A DNA stretch of 64,000 nucleotides, taken from Herbaspirillum rhizosphaerae (GTDB lineage: Bacteria; Pseudomonadota; Gammaproteobacteria; Burkholderiales; Burkholderiaceae_D). The stretch lies in NCBI RefSeq assembly GCF_001189965.1, contig NZ_LFLU01000005.1:1-64000 (forward strand), given 5' to 3'. Of the stretch, positions 24,567 to 33,143 are shown piece by piece (position 1 is the first letter of the stretch; each line of letters starts with the position of its first letter). Under the pieces are notes generated by a model. The model worked only from the letters and a program-made list of their open reading frames with translations. It was not told the origin of the DNA and ran no database searches. The position numbers and the translations under genes are program-made.

Positions 24567-24949
24567 AGAAAAATCTCCCAATAATTGTGCAAAAAAGTTT
24601 AAAAAGCACCTAATAAAGCAAAAATCATTCCATTTCGGTGCAAAATTTTAAACAATTGAATTTAAAGGAAAATTTTTCGAAGCTCGCAGAGACGGAGGCA
24701 AACCGCACGCAAATCGTGCGAAACGATGCGTCCGCTTGGTGCGTAGTAAAAAACGAGCTGTTTGCGCAAATATCGGCGTTTTGATCGTCTCGGCGAGGAC
24801 AAGTGGAAGCAATTCGAGGTTTTCTTCGGGCCACATCGAAAATTCAAAGGCGAGTGCGTACCGCTCCCAGAGATCGGCATCTGTTCATGGAACGGTCATA
24901 TTGCATTGCTACATTGCAATTTTCCGTGCAGCCAGCCAAGGAGTCCGCC
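24567..24949. other. AT-rich divergent region between amt and phoD
   Basis: This 383-bp region contains no gene. On the minus strand, TGGAAT-GATTT-TTGCT (24632-24617) has the GG-N10-GC spacing of a sigma54 promoter, about 40 bp before amt. GCACC and GGTGC half-sites lie on either side of it (24606-24610 and 24637-24641) and could be NtrC half-sites. The plus-strand promoter of phoD could not be fixed. Confidence 0.5.
24617..24632 (-). promoter_or_regulatory. Candidate sigma54 promoter of amt
   Basis: On the minus strand the -24/-12 elements read TGGAAT-N5-TTGCT. GG and GC are 10 nt apart as sigma54 requires; the match to TGGCAC-N5-TTGCA is partial. Confidence 0.4.
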
Positions 24950-26584
24950 ATGTCCGACGATCTTTCCTCTTCATCTTCCAGCAACAACGACGGCAACGGC
25001 CGCCGCGACTTCCTGCGCGACGCCGCGCTCGGCACCGGCGCGTTGCTGACCGCCGGCACACTGACGCCCGCATTCGCACAGCAAGCGCCAGCCGTCGTGA
25101 CCTCGGAGCGTTTGCGTCCGCAAGTCGACAGCGGCGCCATGAGCGGCGACATCACGCGCGACACGGCGATGCTATGGAGCCGCACCGACCGCGCGGCACG
25201 CATGGTGGTGGAGTATTCGGTCAACGAAAATTTCAAGGATGCGATCACTGTCGCCGGTCCGGCGGCGCTGGCGCGCAACGATTACACCGCACGTGTGGAT
25301 CTGCGCGGCTTGCCGGTATCGCAGCGGCTGTTCTATCGCGTGCGCTTCCAGGACTTGCAGCACGAGTCGGCATGGAGCGCGCCGGTGAGCGGCAGCCTGA
25401 TCATCCCCGGCGGCAGCGAGCGCGACATCAGCTTCGCGTTTTCCGGCGATGAGGCGGGGCAGGGCTGGGGCATCAATGAAGCCTGGGGCGGCTATCGCGT
25501 GTATGAAACCATGCGCCGCTTCAAGCCGGATTTCTTCATCCACTCGGGCGACCAGATTTACGCCGACGGTCCGATCCAGGCCGAGGTGACGCTGGACGAC
25601 GGCAGCCTCTGGCGCAATCTGGTGACACCGGCCAAGTCAAAAGTTGCGGAGACGCTCGACGACTACCGCGGCAACTTCGCCTATAACCTGATGGACGCCA
25701 ACAAGAAACGCTTCATGGCGGAAGTGCCGTTCCTGGTGCAGTGGGACGACCACGAGGTGCGCAACAACTGGTATCCCGGCCAGGTTATCGGCGAGGCGGA
25801 GAAACGCTATCAGGAGCGTGCGCTGAACGTGCTGAAGCAACGCGCGCGGCAGGCGATGTTCGAGTACAACCCGTTCCGCATCGATGTGGCCGATCCGGAG
25901 CGCATTTACCGCGCTTTCAATTACGGCCCGCTGCTGGAAGTCTTCATGCTCGACGAGCGCAGCTATCGCGGCGCTAATTCACCTAACCGTCAGCCCACGC
26001 AGGGCCCCGACGCAGCCTTCCTCGGTGCAGCGCAGATGCGCTGGATCAAGCAGGCGCTGCTGCGGTCGCGTTCGACCTGGAAAGTGATCGCCAGCGACAT
26101 GCCGATTTCAATCGTCGTGCCGGATCTGAATCCCGATGTGCCGCAAGGCACCTTCGAGGCGTGGGCCAATGCCGACAACGGCAAGCCGTCCGGACGCGAG
26201 CTGGAAGTCGCGGAGCTGCTGCGCTTCATCAAGCGCCACAACATCAAGAACGTGGTGTGGGTGACGGCCGACGTGCACTATGCATCGGCGACTTACTACA
26301 TGCCGGAGAAGGCGCAGTTCACCGACTTCAAACCGTTCTGGGAATTCGTCGGTGGACCTTTGCATGCCGGTACTTTCGGTCCCGGCGAGATCGACCGGAC
26401 ATTCGGTCCGGATGTGCGCTATGTGAGCATTCCTGCCGACATGAAGCAGAACCGCTCGCCGGCCGACTTGTATCAATTCTTCGGCATCGGCAAGATCGAC
26501 GCGAAGACCAGGGTGATGACGGTGTCCCTGCACAATGTCGACGGCAAGAATCTGTTCACCGTCGATTTGCCGCCCGAGGTTTGA
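24950..26584 (+). CDS. phoD: PhoD-like alkaline phosphatase/phosphodiesterase, Tat-exported
   Basis: A 544-residue protein of the PhoD metallophosphoesterase family, Ca/Fe-dependent enzymes that release phosphate from mono- and diesters outside the cytoplasm. The N-terminus carries a twin-arginine signal (GNGRRDFLRDAALGTGALLT, ending in AFAQQ), so export is by Tat in a folded state. Catalytic-domain motifs include FSGDEAGQG, HSGDQIYADGP, WDDHEVRNNW, VWVTADVHYA and a late FWEFVGGPLHAG. The ATG at 24950 with AAGGAG seven nt upstream is preferred over a longer frame that would bury the Tat signal. It probably serves phosphate scavenging. No pho box was identified with confidence. Confidence 0.9.
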   Translation: MSDDLSSSSSSNNDGNGRRDFLRDAALGTGALLTAGTLTPAFAQQAPAVVTSERLRPQVDSGAMSGDITRDTAMLWSRTDRAARMVVEYSVNENFKDAITVAGPAALARNDYTARVDLRGLPVSQRLFYRVRFQDLQHESAWSAPVSGSLIIPGGSERDISFAFSGDEAGQGWGINEAWGGYRVYETMRRFKPDFFIHSGDQIYADGPIQAEVTLDDGSLWRNLVTPAKSKVAETLDDYRGNFAYNLMDANKKRFMAEVPFLVQWDDHEVRNNWYPGQVIGEAEKRYQERALNVLKQRARQAMFEYNPFRIDVADPERIYRAFNYGPLLEVFMLDERSYRGANSPNRQPTQGPDAAFLGAAQMRWIKQALLRSRSTWKVIASDMPISIVVPDLNPDVPQGTFEAWANADNGKPSGRELEVAELLRFIKRHNIKNVVWVTADVHYASATYYMPEKAQFTDFKPFWEFVGGPLHAGTFGPGEIDRTFGPDVRYVSIPADMKQNRSPADLYQFFGIGKIDAKTRVMTVSLHNVDGKNLFTVDLPPEV

Positions 26585-26649
26585 GTGCAGCGGCTTCCGG
26601 CATTGGCGGAGGCCGCTCTATCGGCAATCTTGCACTACACGGCATCGGA

Positions 26650-27234
26650 TCAGAATTGCGATCCGCCACCGGTGCCACCCATGCCGCCAGAACCTCCCAT
26701 GCCGCCGCCGGCCCCGCCGCGTTTGCCGCCCATGCGGCCGCCTTCGCTCTTTTCCGGCGCGCCGCCGCCATGTTCGGCGACGCGCTGCAAACGGTCGGCG
26801 ATGAACGACTGGACCGCCTGCCGCTGCGTATCGTCCAGCGCATCGGCGACGGTCAGCCAGAGTTCGCGCAGTTGGCGGCTGTCTTCTTCCGAGAGCGCCG
26901 ATTCCTGATCGACGGCGCGTCCGAGTTCGCGCAGTTCAAAGCCGGGTTTGCTCATGTTGCGCGCGGTCTCTGCCTGCAGACGATCGCGCCGCAGTTGATG
27001 CCGGCGTACGATGGCCTGCGTCTTTTGCTCCGTCTGGCGCCACAGGATTTGTTGATTGGGATTGAGGTTCAGTTCAGGTTTGAGCTGCTGCACCGTGCTG
27101 ATGATGTCTTCCGGGAACAGATCCATGAGCGGGGTTGCGTGCGCCGGCAGCGGCGTCAAGCTCAGCAGGCTCAGCGCGAGTGCTGTAGCGTGCAGGCAAT
27201 GGCTAAAACGGTACGGAAAGAACGGATGCTTCAT
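26650..27234 (-). CDS. Spy/CpxP-like periplasmic protein with Gly/Met-rich tail
   Basis: A 194-residue exported protein. The signal peptide covers about residues 1-33 (SLLSLTPLPAHA). The mature part is mostly helical and contains LNLNPNQQILWRQTEQKTQA, the style of the LTXXQ/heavy-metal-resistance (Spy/CpxP) family, plus LSEEDSRQLRELWLTVADAL and LDDTQRQAVQSFIADRLQRV repeats. The last 35 residues are Gly/Met-rich (GGKRGGAGGGMGGSGGMGGT), which may bind metal. The family acts as a periplasmic chaperone or metal sensor. Assignment to the broad family is moderate. Confidence 0.7.
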   Translation of the reverse strand: MKHPFFPYRFSHCLHATALALSLLSLTPLPAHATPLMDLFPEDIISTVQQLKPELNLNPNQQILWRQTEQKTQAIVRRHQLRRDRLQAETARNMSKPGFELRELGRAVDQESALSEEDSRQLRELWLTVADALDDTQRQAVQSFIADRLQRVAEHGGGAPEKSEGGRMGGKRGGAGGGMGGSGGMGGTGGGSQF

Positions 27235-27367
27235 GGCTTGCTTTCGTCGAACGGAAAGCAGGATTTAACCAGTTCCCTCGCGCGTCCGGCGCTGAGGAAG
27301 CAATTGGTAACACTTCGTTAAGCTGTGTAAATGAAATGCGCGATCGGCGCAGGCTACCGGCCGGCGT

Positions 27368-28165
27368 TCAACGCGGACCGGCCAGTTTCAGCGAGATGGC
27401 CTTGCACGTCGCCAGCAGCGGTTCGATATAGGTGGCGTGCAAATTTTCATGCTTGCGGAAAACCGGGATGCTGATGCTGATGCAGGCCACCGGTGCGCCG
27501 TCGCTGCCGCGGATGGCGGCGCCGAGGCAAAAGATCTGCGCTTCGTTTTCTTCGCGGTCTTCGGCATAGCCGCGTTGTCCGGTCATGGCGATTTCGGCGC
27601 GCAGGGCTTCCGGATCGGTGATGGTGTGCTCGGTGAACTTCTGCATCTTGACGGCGCGCAGCAGGCTGCGGCGCTGTTCTTCGCCGAGCGCGGCAAGGTA
27701 GGCTTTGCCGACCGAGCTGGAGTACAGCGTCACACGCGTGCCGACGCGCGAGGTCATGCGGACGGCTTGCGGGCTTTCCAGCTTTTCGATGTAGACCATG
27801 CCGTTGTCGCTGGGCACGGCCAGGTGGACGGTTTCGCGCGTGGTGTCGCGCAGCGTGTGCAGGGCGTCGATGGCGGCGGTGCGGATGTCGGACTTGGCCC
27901 ACGATTTGCTGGCCAGGTTGATCAGGCGCGGGCCCAGTTCAAAATTTTTGGTGCGCGGGTTTTCCACCACCATGCCTTCGGCCATCAGGGCGGCGAGGAT
28001 GCGATAGACGGTGGGGCGCGGATAGCCGCTTTGCGCGCTCAATTGCGCAATCGACAGCGGCGCTTCCTGGTCGGCGATCAGTTGCAGCACCACCATGAAT
28101 TTGGAGAACGCAGCCGTACCGGCGATTTTCGGATTGTCTTCGGCGGCGGTGTCGGAAGTCGGCAT
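27368..28165 (-). CDS. IclR-family transcriptional regulator
   Basis: A 265-residue IclR regulator: winged HTH at about 20-80 (LSIAQLSAQSGYPRPTVYRI) and effector domain thereafter (RETVHLAVPSDNGMVYIEK; LYSSSVGKAYLAAL; PVACISISIPV). IclR proteins control small catabolic operons and are often encoded beside them. Here the SDR-MFS-SDR-cupin cluster lies immediately upstream in the same direction, so it is the probable target, and the palindrome at 31866-31890 its likely operator. Confidence 0.88.
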   Translation of the reverse strand: MPTSDTAAEDNPKIAGTAAFSKFMVVLQLIADQEAPLSIAQLSAQSGYPRPTVYRILAALMAEGMVVENPRTKNFELGPRLINLASKSWAKSDIRTAAIDALHTLRDTTRETVHLAVPSDNGMVYIEKLESPQAVRMTSRVGTRVTLYSSSVGKAYLAALGEEQRRSLLRAVKMQKFTEHTITDPEALRAEIAMTGQRGYAEDREENEAQIFCLGAAIRGSDGAPVACISISIPVFRKHENLHATYIEPLLATCKAISLKLAGPR

Positions 28166-28233
28166 GGTTTCAGGCTGGTCGGGCGCAAATGACGGGAAGA
28201 TGGCTGCTGCAGAGGCGCATTATAGCCGAGGGA

Positions 28234-28278
28234 TTTTCCGGCGCCGCCATTACAAACTGCGCAGGCGGCGCCGGAAAA
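28234..28278 (-). terminator. Hairpin downstream of the catabolic cluster
   Basis: TTTTCCGGCGCCGCC (28234-28248) and GGCGGCGCCGGAAAA (28264-28278) are perfect complements with a 15-base loop. It lies between the stop of the first SDR and the IclR gene. The U tract is short, so it may be a weak terminator or an mRNA-stabilising stem. Confidence 0.55.
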
Positions 28279-28313
28279 GGTGAAGCGGGTGATGCGATGA
28301 TTTCAGGAAAATG

Positions 28314-29039
28314 CTACGACACCAGATAGCCGCCATCGACAGGCACCACGGCGCCGGTCATGAAGGAGGAGGCCGGCGTGCACAGGAAGGCGGCGACATT
28401 GCCGATGTCTTCCGGTGTGCCCCAGCGATTGAGCGGCGTGCGTTGCAGGATGGGACCCGAGCGCGCCGGATCTTCCTGCAGTGCCTTGGTCAACGGCGTT
28501 GCAATCCATCCCGGCGCCACCGCGTTGACGCGGATGCCGTCGGCGGCATAGGCGATCGCCAGCGACTTGGTCAGTTGCGCGACGCCGCCTTTGCTGGCGC
28601 TGTAGCCCGGCACCAGGCCGCCGCCGAAAAAGCTCAGCATCGACGCCAGGTTGACGATGCAGCCCTTGCTTTCCTTCAGCAGCGGACGCGCCGCTGAGCA
28701 GACACGCATGGTGCCGGTCAGGTTGACTGCGATCACCTGTTCGAAGACATCGACTTCATGTTCGGCGCCGCGCTTGATGATGCCGGCGCAGTTGATCACG
28801 ATGTCGAGTTGCCCGATGCCTGCAAACAGGTTCTTGACGCTGTCGTCGGAGGCCACGTTGAGTTCGGCCAGCGTGACGCCGGTGCCGGTGAACTCTTCGG
28901 TGGCGAACGGCGGCAGGCCTGCCGCGATTACCTTCGCCCCCATGGCGGCCAGCTGGCGGGCGACTGCGCCGCCGATGCCTTGCGTGCCGCCGGTGACCAG
29001 GGCGGTCTTGCCCTGGAACAGGTTGGGAGTAAATGTCAT
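28314..29039 (-). CDS. Short-chain dehydrogenase/reductase (catabolic cluster)
   Basis: A 241-residue SDR with the NAD(P)-binding motif TGGTQGIGG (residues 15-23), NCAG in the core, catalytic S/YSASK (VPGYSASKGGVAQL) and the C-terminal PVDGGYLV. Classical SDRs oxidise sugar acids, alcohols or steroids. The start at 29039 has AAGGA upstream; the longer reading frame is not supported. It is the fourth gene of a cupin-SDR-MFS-SDR unit, a typical layout for uptake and oxidation of a sugar acid or related compound. Confidence 0.85.
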   Translation of the reverse strand: MTFTPNLFQGKTALVTGGTQGIGGAVARQLAAMGAKVIAAGLPPFATEEFTGTGVTLAELNVASDDSVKNLFAGIGQLDIVINCAGIIKRGAEHEVDVFEQVIAVNLTGTMRVCSAARPLLKESKGCIVNLASMLSFFGGGLVPGYSASKGGVAQLTKSLAIAYAADGIRVNAVAPGWIATPLTKALQEDPARSGPILQRTPLNRWGTPEDIGNVAAFLCTPASSFMTGAVVPVDGGYLVS

Positions 29040-29068
29040 GTGCTTTTCCTTATAGGGTGAATCAAACA

Positions 29069-30358
29069 TCAGGCTGTCGCGCCGTCGCCTTCGATCGGCT
29101 TGTTCACCACGAACATGTACACCAGCGCAGCAGCGAACGCGACTGCGGCGCTGATTAGCAGGGCGTTGACGAACGAGTGCGTCTTGTCGACCACGACGCC
29201 GGTAATCAACGGCGCCAGCGAGCCGCCGAGATAGCCGCCGAAGTTTTGCAGGCTGCCCAGCGAAGCCACCAGGCGGCGTGGAATCGCCACGCTGACCAGC
29301 GCCCATGCGCCGCCGCTTGCCATGTTCACGAACGCCATCGCCAGCGAGATGTAGACGATCGCCATGGTGGTGCTTGGTGTGTACGCAGCAGGAATGGTGA
29401 ACGCGCCCGCACCGATCAGACCGGCGCAGATCGGCCATTTGCGGCTGCGGATCGGCGCCATGCCGCGTTTCATCAGGCCGTCGGCGATGTAGCCGGAAGA
29501 CAGCATGCCCAGCGTGCCGAAGATGTAAGGAATGACGACGACCCAGCCGGTGCGCGCGATGCTGAGGTGACGTTCATGTTCCAGGTAGGCCGGCAGCCAT
29601 GTCAGGTACAGCCAGACCATGTAGATCACGCCCATGAAGCCGAACAGCATGCCCCAGGTGGTGCGGTATTTGAACAGGCCTTTCCACTCGTGCCAGGTCA
29701 GCTTGGCGTTGGCGTTCGGATCGTTGTCGGTACCGTCGGCCAGGTACAGCATTTCGGATGGCGTCAGTTCGACTTCATTGCGGTTGCGGTAGAAAATGTA
29801 CCAGCCCACTGCGACGGCGATACCGGCGATACCCATGATGACGAACATCATGCGCCAGCCGAACGACAGCATCAGCACGGTCAGGATCGGCGGCGCGAGC
29901 GCCGGGCCGATGGTCGACGAGGCGACGAAGATGCCGGTCGGGCCGCCGCGTTCGCGCACGGCGAACCATTCGGAAACCACCTTGGCGCCGGCCGGGAACT
30001 GCGGCGCTTCGCCCAGGCCGAGGAACACGCGCGCCACCAGGAACTGATGCAGCGAACCGACGAAGCCGCCGGCCAGTTGCGCCACCGACCACACCATCAT
30101 GCCGGCGCCGAGCATCACGCGCGCGCCGAACTTGTCGAGCATCGCGCCGATCGGCAATTGCGAGAATGCGTAGGCGAGTGAAAATGCGGACAGCAGCAGG
30201 CCCATTTCCGATGCGCTCAATCCCAGCTCCTGGCTGACGGAATGGTTGGCGATGGACAGCGTGCTGCGGTCGAGGTAATTGACGATGCCGGCAAGCATCA
30301 GGAAGGTCAGTGCGACCCACTGAATACGTTTGAGCTTGCTGCTCTTTTGGACTTCCAT
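29069..30358 (-). CDS. MFS transporter, anion:cation symporter (ACS) family
   Basis: A 429-residue twelve-span MFS protein. The opening GIVNYLDRSTLSIA (residues 24-37), ARVFLGLGEAPQFPAG and WFAVRERGGPTGIF are typical of the ACS subfamily that imports sugar acids (hexuronate, glucarate, galactonate) and some aromatic acids. The ATG at 30358 is supported by GGAG seven nt upstream. It sits between two dehydrogenase genes, so it probably imports their substrate or a precursor. The exact compound cannot be read from sequence. Confidence 0.88.
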   Translation of the reverse strand: MEVQKSSKLKRIQWVALTFLMLAGIVNYLDRSTLSIANHSVSQELGLSASEMGLLLSAFSLAYAFSQLPIGAMLDKFGARVMLGAGMMVWSVAQLAGGFVGSLHQFLVARVFLGLGEAPQFPAGAKVVSEWFAVRERGGPTGIFVASSTIGPALAPPILTVLMLSFGWRMMFVIMGIAGIAVAVGWYIFYRNRNEVELTPSEMLYLADGTDNDPNANAKLTWHEWKGLFKYRTTWGMLFGFMGVIYMVWLYLTWLPAYLEHERHLSIARTGWVVVIPYIFGTLGMLSSGYIADGLMKRGMAPIRSRKWPICAGLIGAGAFTIPAAYTPSTTMAIVYISLAMAFVNMASGGAWALVSVAIPRRLVASLGSLQNFGGYLGGSLAPLITGVVVDKTHSFVNALLISAAVAFAAALVYMFVVNKPIEGDGATA

Positions 30359-30464
30359 GTTGTCTCCAATGTAAATGTAAAGCGCTGCAGGCAAACAGCT
30401 TCTGAGCTACATCACCTGCTTGCGCCGTCTTTGCGGTGCTTATGTGCCGTGCTGCGAAAGAAAT

Positions 30465-30489
30465 GTCCGGCCGCTTGTGACAGCCGGAC
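30465..30489. other. Intercistronic hairpin
   Basis: GTCCGGC (30465-30471) pairs with GCCGGAC (30483-30489) in the 162-bp gap between the second SDR and the MFS gene. There is no clear U tract, so it more likely tunes mRNA than ends transcription. Confidence 0.4.
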
Positions 30490-30520
30490 GGGTAGTACTA
30501 ATACTGTTCGTTGTGGCGAC

Positions 30521-31255
30521 TTAGTAAGTCGCGCGTCCTCCGGATAAATCGAACACAGCGCCGGTGTTGAACGTGCATGAACCGGAGCACAGCCAGGCCA
30601 CCATCTCGGCCACTTCCTCGACATAGCCTAAGCGACCCATCGGGCTCTTGCTGATCATGGTGGCGACGTGCGCCGGGCTCATCTGTTCCAGCAGCGTGGT
30701 CTTGACTGCGGCCGGCGCCAGTGCGTTGACCAGGATGCCGGCATTGGCCAGTTCCTTGCCGAGCGATTTGGTCAGCGCCAGCACGCCAGCCTTGGAGGCG
30801 CTGTAGGCGGACGCGTTGGGCGTGCCTTCCTTGCCGGCCAGCGAGGCGATGTTGACGATGCGGCCCTGGCCGGCGGCGCGCATGGCAGGGACTACCGAGC
30901 GGCAGGTATGGAACACGCCCATCAGATTGACTTCAACGATGCGATGCCACTCGGCGACGTCGTATTCATCCAGCGGCACGGTCGAACCGGCATAGCCGGC
31001 GTTGTTGATCAGGAAATCGATGCGGCCGCGCGAGGCCAGCAGGCGCTGTGTCGCCGCCTCGACTGAAGCCGGGTCGGTGACGTCGACGGTGTCTTGAGGG
31101 TAGAGCGCATCGATCGCAGGCTTCAGGTCCCAGCAGACCACCTCGGCGCCGGCCTGCGCCAGGCGCGCGCTGATGGCGGCGCCGATGCCGCCGGTACCGC
31201 CGGTGACCACGGCGACTGCGCCCTGGAAGTTGTAATCGGCTTGTGCGTAGCTCAT
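30521..31255 (-). CDS. Short-chain dehydrogenase/reductase, second of the cluster
   Basis: A 244-residue SDR with TGGTGGIGAAI (nucleotide binding), NNAG, and the catalytic YSASKAGVLALTKSL. It is related to the other SDR of the cluster but clearly distinct, so the pair probably carries out two oxidation steps. Starts: ATG 31255 lies 12 nt after AAAGGA; ATG 31267 touches that site and TTG 31279 precedes it, so 31255 is my choice with moderate certainty. It follows the cupin gene by about 34 nt. Confidence 0.83.
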   Translation of the reverse strand: MSYAQADYNFQGAVAVVTGGTGGIGAAISARLAQAGAEVVCWDLKPAIDALYPQDTVDVTDPASVEAATQRLLASRGRIDFLINNAGYAGSTVPLDEYDVAEWHRIVEVNLMGVFHTCRSVVPAMRAAGQGRIVNIASLAGKEGTPNASAYSASKAGVLALTKSLGKELANAGILVNALAPAAVKTTLLEQMSPAHVATMISKSPMGRLGYVEEVAEMVAWLCSGSCTFNTGAVFDLSGGRATY

Positions 31256-31289
31256 GGCGTCGGTCATTCCTTTAGGCAATCAACGGCAA

Positions 31290-31817
31290 TCAACGCACGA
31301 ACTGCTGCACGAAATCGGCGCCCAGGCCGACCTTCTCGTAGTGTGCCTTGCACATTTCTAGTTTGGTGAAGACGTCTTCGTAGCCTTCGAACTTGCCGAA
31401 CGGATCGCAGTAGTACATCACGCCGGTGATGTGGAAATAGGTGATCATTTCTTCGACGTCTTCCGGCACGTACAGGGTGTGGGTTTCGCCCGGCGGTTCG
31501 AACACGTAGCTGCCTTGTTCGGCGATCCAGTTGTGTTCCAGATAGCGCCAGCGGCCCTTGAGCACCATGCCGTGCACCGGCGCCGGATGGCGATGGCGGC
31601 TCAGCACGCCGGACTTGCGCACGCGCAGCAGGTTGGTCCAGTAGCCTTGCGACACATTCAGGCACAGCGGACGGAACCAGACGTTCTCGGCTTGCGGCAC
31701 CCAGACTTTTTCGTCTTCGGGAATGGCGGAGCCGACCACGATTTCGAGCGGCGCTTCTTTCGGGTTCGGATATTGGTAGGGCATCATTTTCGATGCCTCA
31801 GGGGTCGTGGCTTGCAT
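31290..31817 (-). CDS. Cupin protein, 2,4'-dihydroxyacetophenone dioxygenase-like
   Basis: A 175-residue single-cupin protein. The metal-binding motif is SRHRHPAPVHGMVLKGRWRY, then EPPGETHTLYVPEDVEEM and YFHITGVMYYCD. It resembles the ChrR-type cupins that include 2,4'-dihydroxyacetophenone dioxygenase, a non-haem iron enzyme cleaving a C-C bond next to a carbonyl, but cupins of this group also have other or no catalytic roles. It is the first gene of the catabolic cluster and is preceded by the palindromic operator at 31866-31890. Confidence 0.75.
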   Translation of the reverse strand: MQATTPEASKMMPYQYPNPKEAPLEIVVGSAIPEDEKVWVPQAENVWFRPLCLNVSQGYWTNLLRVRKSGVLSRHRHPAPVHGMVLKGRWRYLEHNWIAEQGSYVFEPPGETHTLYVPEDVEEMITYFHITGVMYYCDPFGKFEGYEDVFTKLEMCKAHYEKVGLGADFVQQFVR

Positions 31818-31865
31818 GTGTCTTCTCCTCAGATGTTCAGCGATTCCGGTTGCTTCGGACTATTT

Positions 31866-31890
31866 TTAATGTCCAATATGTGGACATTAA
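31866..31890. promoter_or_regulatory. Operator palindrome of the catabolic cluster
   Basis: TTAATGTCCA (31866-31875) and TGGACATTAA (31881-31890) are perfect complements around ATATG, about 50 bp before the cupin start codon. An extra TGTGGTCAC half-site-like sequence follows at 31910-31918. The size and position suit an IclR or GntR dimer; the IclR encoded at the end of the cluster is the likely ligand. Confidence 0.65.
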
Positions 31891-32220
31891 GTCTGTAATG
31901 TGGTCACTTTGAATCAATCCGAAGAGTATGTCAAGCCGTTCACACGGAGCCGGTGCACGCAGATACGAGCAAAATCGGCATGCACATTGAGAGAAAAGGA
32001 AATCGGTCCAATGGTCAGACCACTGATGGCGAGCGCGGATTGTGCGCCTTAAGCGCGCCGCTGAAAAGGGAGATGAAAAAAAATCCGCAAGGCTGCGGAT
32101 TTTTTCACCTGGTCAGGAAACGGTCAGGAAGTGATTGAGAAATGAGTGATCTTTATACGAGCCCGCCATGGTCTTTTATTGCACATCCAACGGCTGTTCG
32201 ACGCGACCAGATTTGAAGCG
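31891..32220. other. Intergenic stretch without a gene
   Basis: No credible coding region is present; a short open frame at 31953-32138 lacks a ribosome-binding site. The region holds the promoter side of the catabolic cluster and a bidirectional terminator at 32076-32105. Confidence 0.5.
32076..32105. terminator. Bidirectional terminator after the LysR gene
   Basis: AAATCCGCA-AGGC-TGCGGATTT is flanked by A tracts and T tracts, giving a U tract on either strand. It lies 115 bp downstream of the minus-strand LysR gene and probably ends the DoxX-DODA-LysR transcript. Confidence 0.85.
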
Positions 32221-33123
32221 CTATTTGTCTTCCCACTGCACTTCCTCAAACGCATGCACGAGGAAGTCGATGGTCGCGCGCACCTTGGCGGGCAAGTGAG
32301 TGCGGCTCGGGTAGACCGCATAGATGCCCAGTTCGGCCGACATGTAATCGGGCATGATCGGCACCAGCTTGCCGCTGCGGATATGCTCGCTCAGCATGAA
32401 GGTCGGCTGGCGCGTGATGCCGATGCCGGCCAGCGCGGCGGCGACGCAGGTGTCGCCGTTGTTGGCGTGCATGCGCACGTTGGTCTTGACGCTGACGGCG
32501 CCCTCGGGGCCTTCGAAATGCCATTCGTCCTTATCGGCCGAGTAGCTGTAGCCCATCACCATGTGATCCTTGAGATCATCCGGATGCTGCGGCGTGCCGT
32601 GCTTTTCGAGATATGCGGGCGAGGCGCAGACCACGATGCGGGTCGACGCCAGCTTGCGGTAGATCAGCGACGAGTTCGGCAGGCGCGCGATACGGATCGC
32701 AAGGTCGTAGCCTTCTTCGATGATGTCGACGATGCGGTCCGACAGCGTGATGTCGAGCTTGATGCCGGGATAGCGGCGCAGCAGGCACGGCCAGACATTG
32801 ACCAGATGCAGCACGCCGAAGGTCTGCGGCACGTTGATGCGCAACAGGCCGGTCGGATCGGTGTTGCCGACGGTGAGCATCTGGTCGGCGTCTTCCAGCG
32901 CCGAGACGATGTGCTTGCAGCGTTCCAGATACAGGGAGCCGGCCTCGGTCAGCGACAGCCGGCGCGTCGTGCGTTGCATCAGGCGTGCACCGAGCCGCGC
33001 TTCCAGTTCAAGAATCGTGCGCGAAACCGCCGCCTTGGAAACATTCAGGGCATCCGCCGCCTTGACGAAGCTGCCCAGCTCGGCGACAGCAATGAAGCAT
33101 TCGATTTCGCGCAGTTTGTTCAA
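32221..33123 (-). CDS. LysR-family transcriptional regulator
   Basis: A 300-residue LysR regulator: HTH at residues 1-62 (FIAVAELGSFVKAADALN; SKAAVSRTILELEARLG) and a CrgA-type effector domain (LRINVPQTFGVLHL; GYDLAIRIARLPNSSL). The start is TTG, with GGAGAG upstream at good spacing; no nearby ATG is in frame. It is the last gene of a DoxX-DODA-LysR unit, 20 nt after the dioxygenase, so it probably controls its own operon. The inducer is unknown. Confidence 0.88.
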   Translation of the reverse strand: MNKLREIECFIAVAELGSFVKAADALNVSKAAVSRTILELEARLGARLMQRTTRRLSLTEAGSLYLERCKHIVSALEDADQMLTVGNTDPTGLLRINVPQTFGVLHLVNVWPCLLRRYPGIKLDITLSDRIVDIIEEGYDLAIRIARLPNSSLIYRKLASTRIVVCASPAYLEKHGTPQHPDDLKDHMVMGYSYSADKDEWHFEGPEGAVSVKTNVRMHANNGDTCVAAALAGIGITRQPTFMLSEHIRSGKLVPIMPDYMSAELGIYAVYPSRTHLPAKVRATIDFLVHAFEEVQWEDK

Positions 33124-33143
33124 GCGATTCTCTCCGGGCAGGT

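Noticed and set aside
28314-29438. Long form (374 codons) of the first SDR
   Set aside because: The extra N-terminal part has no homology and overlaps the MFS gene; the ATG at 29039 with AAGGA gives a normal SDR.
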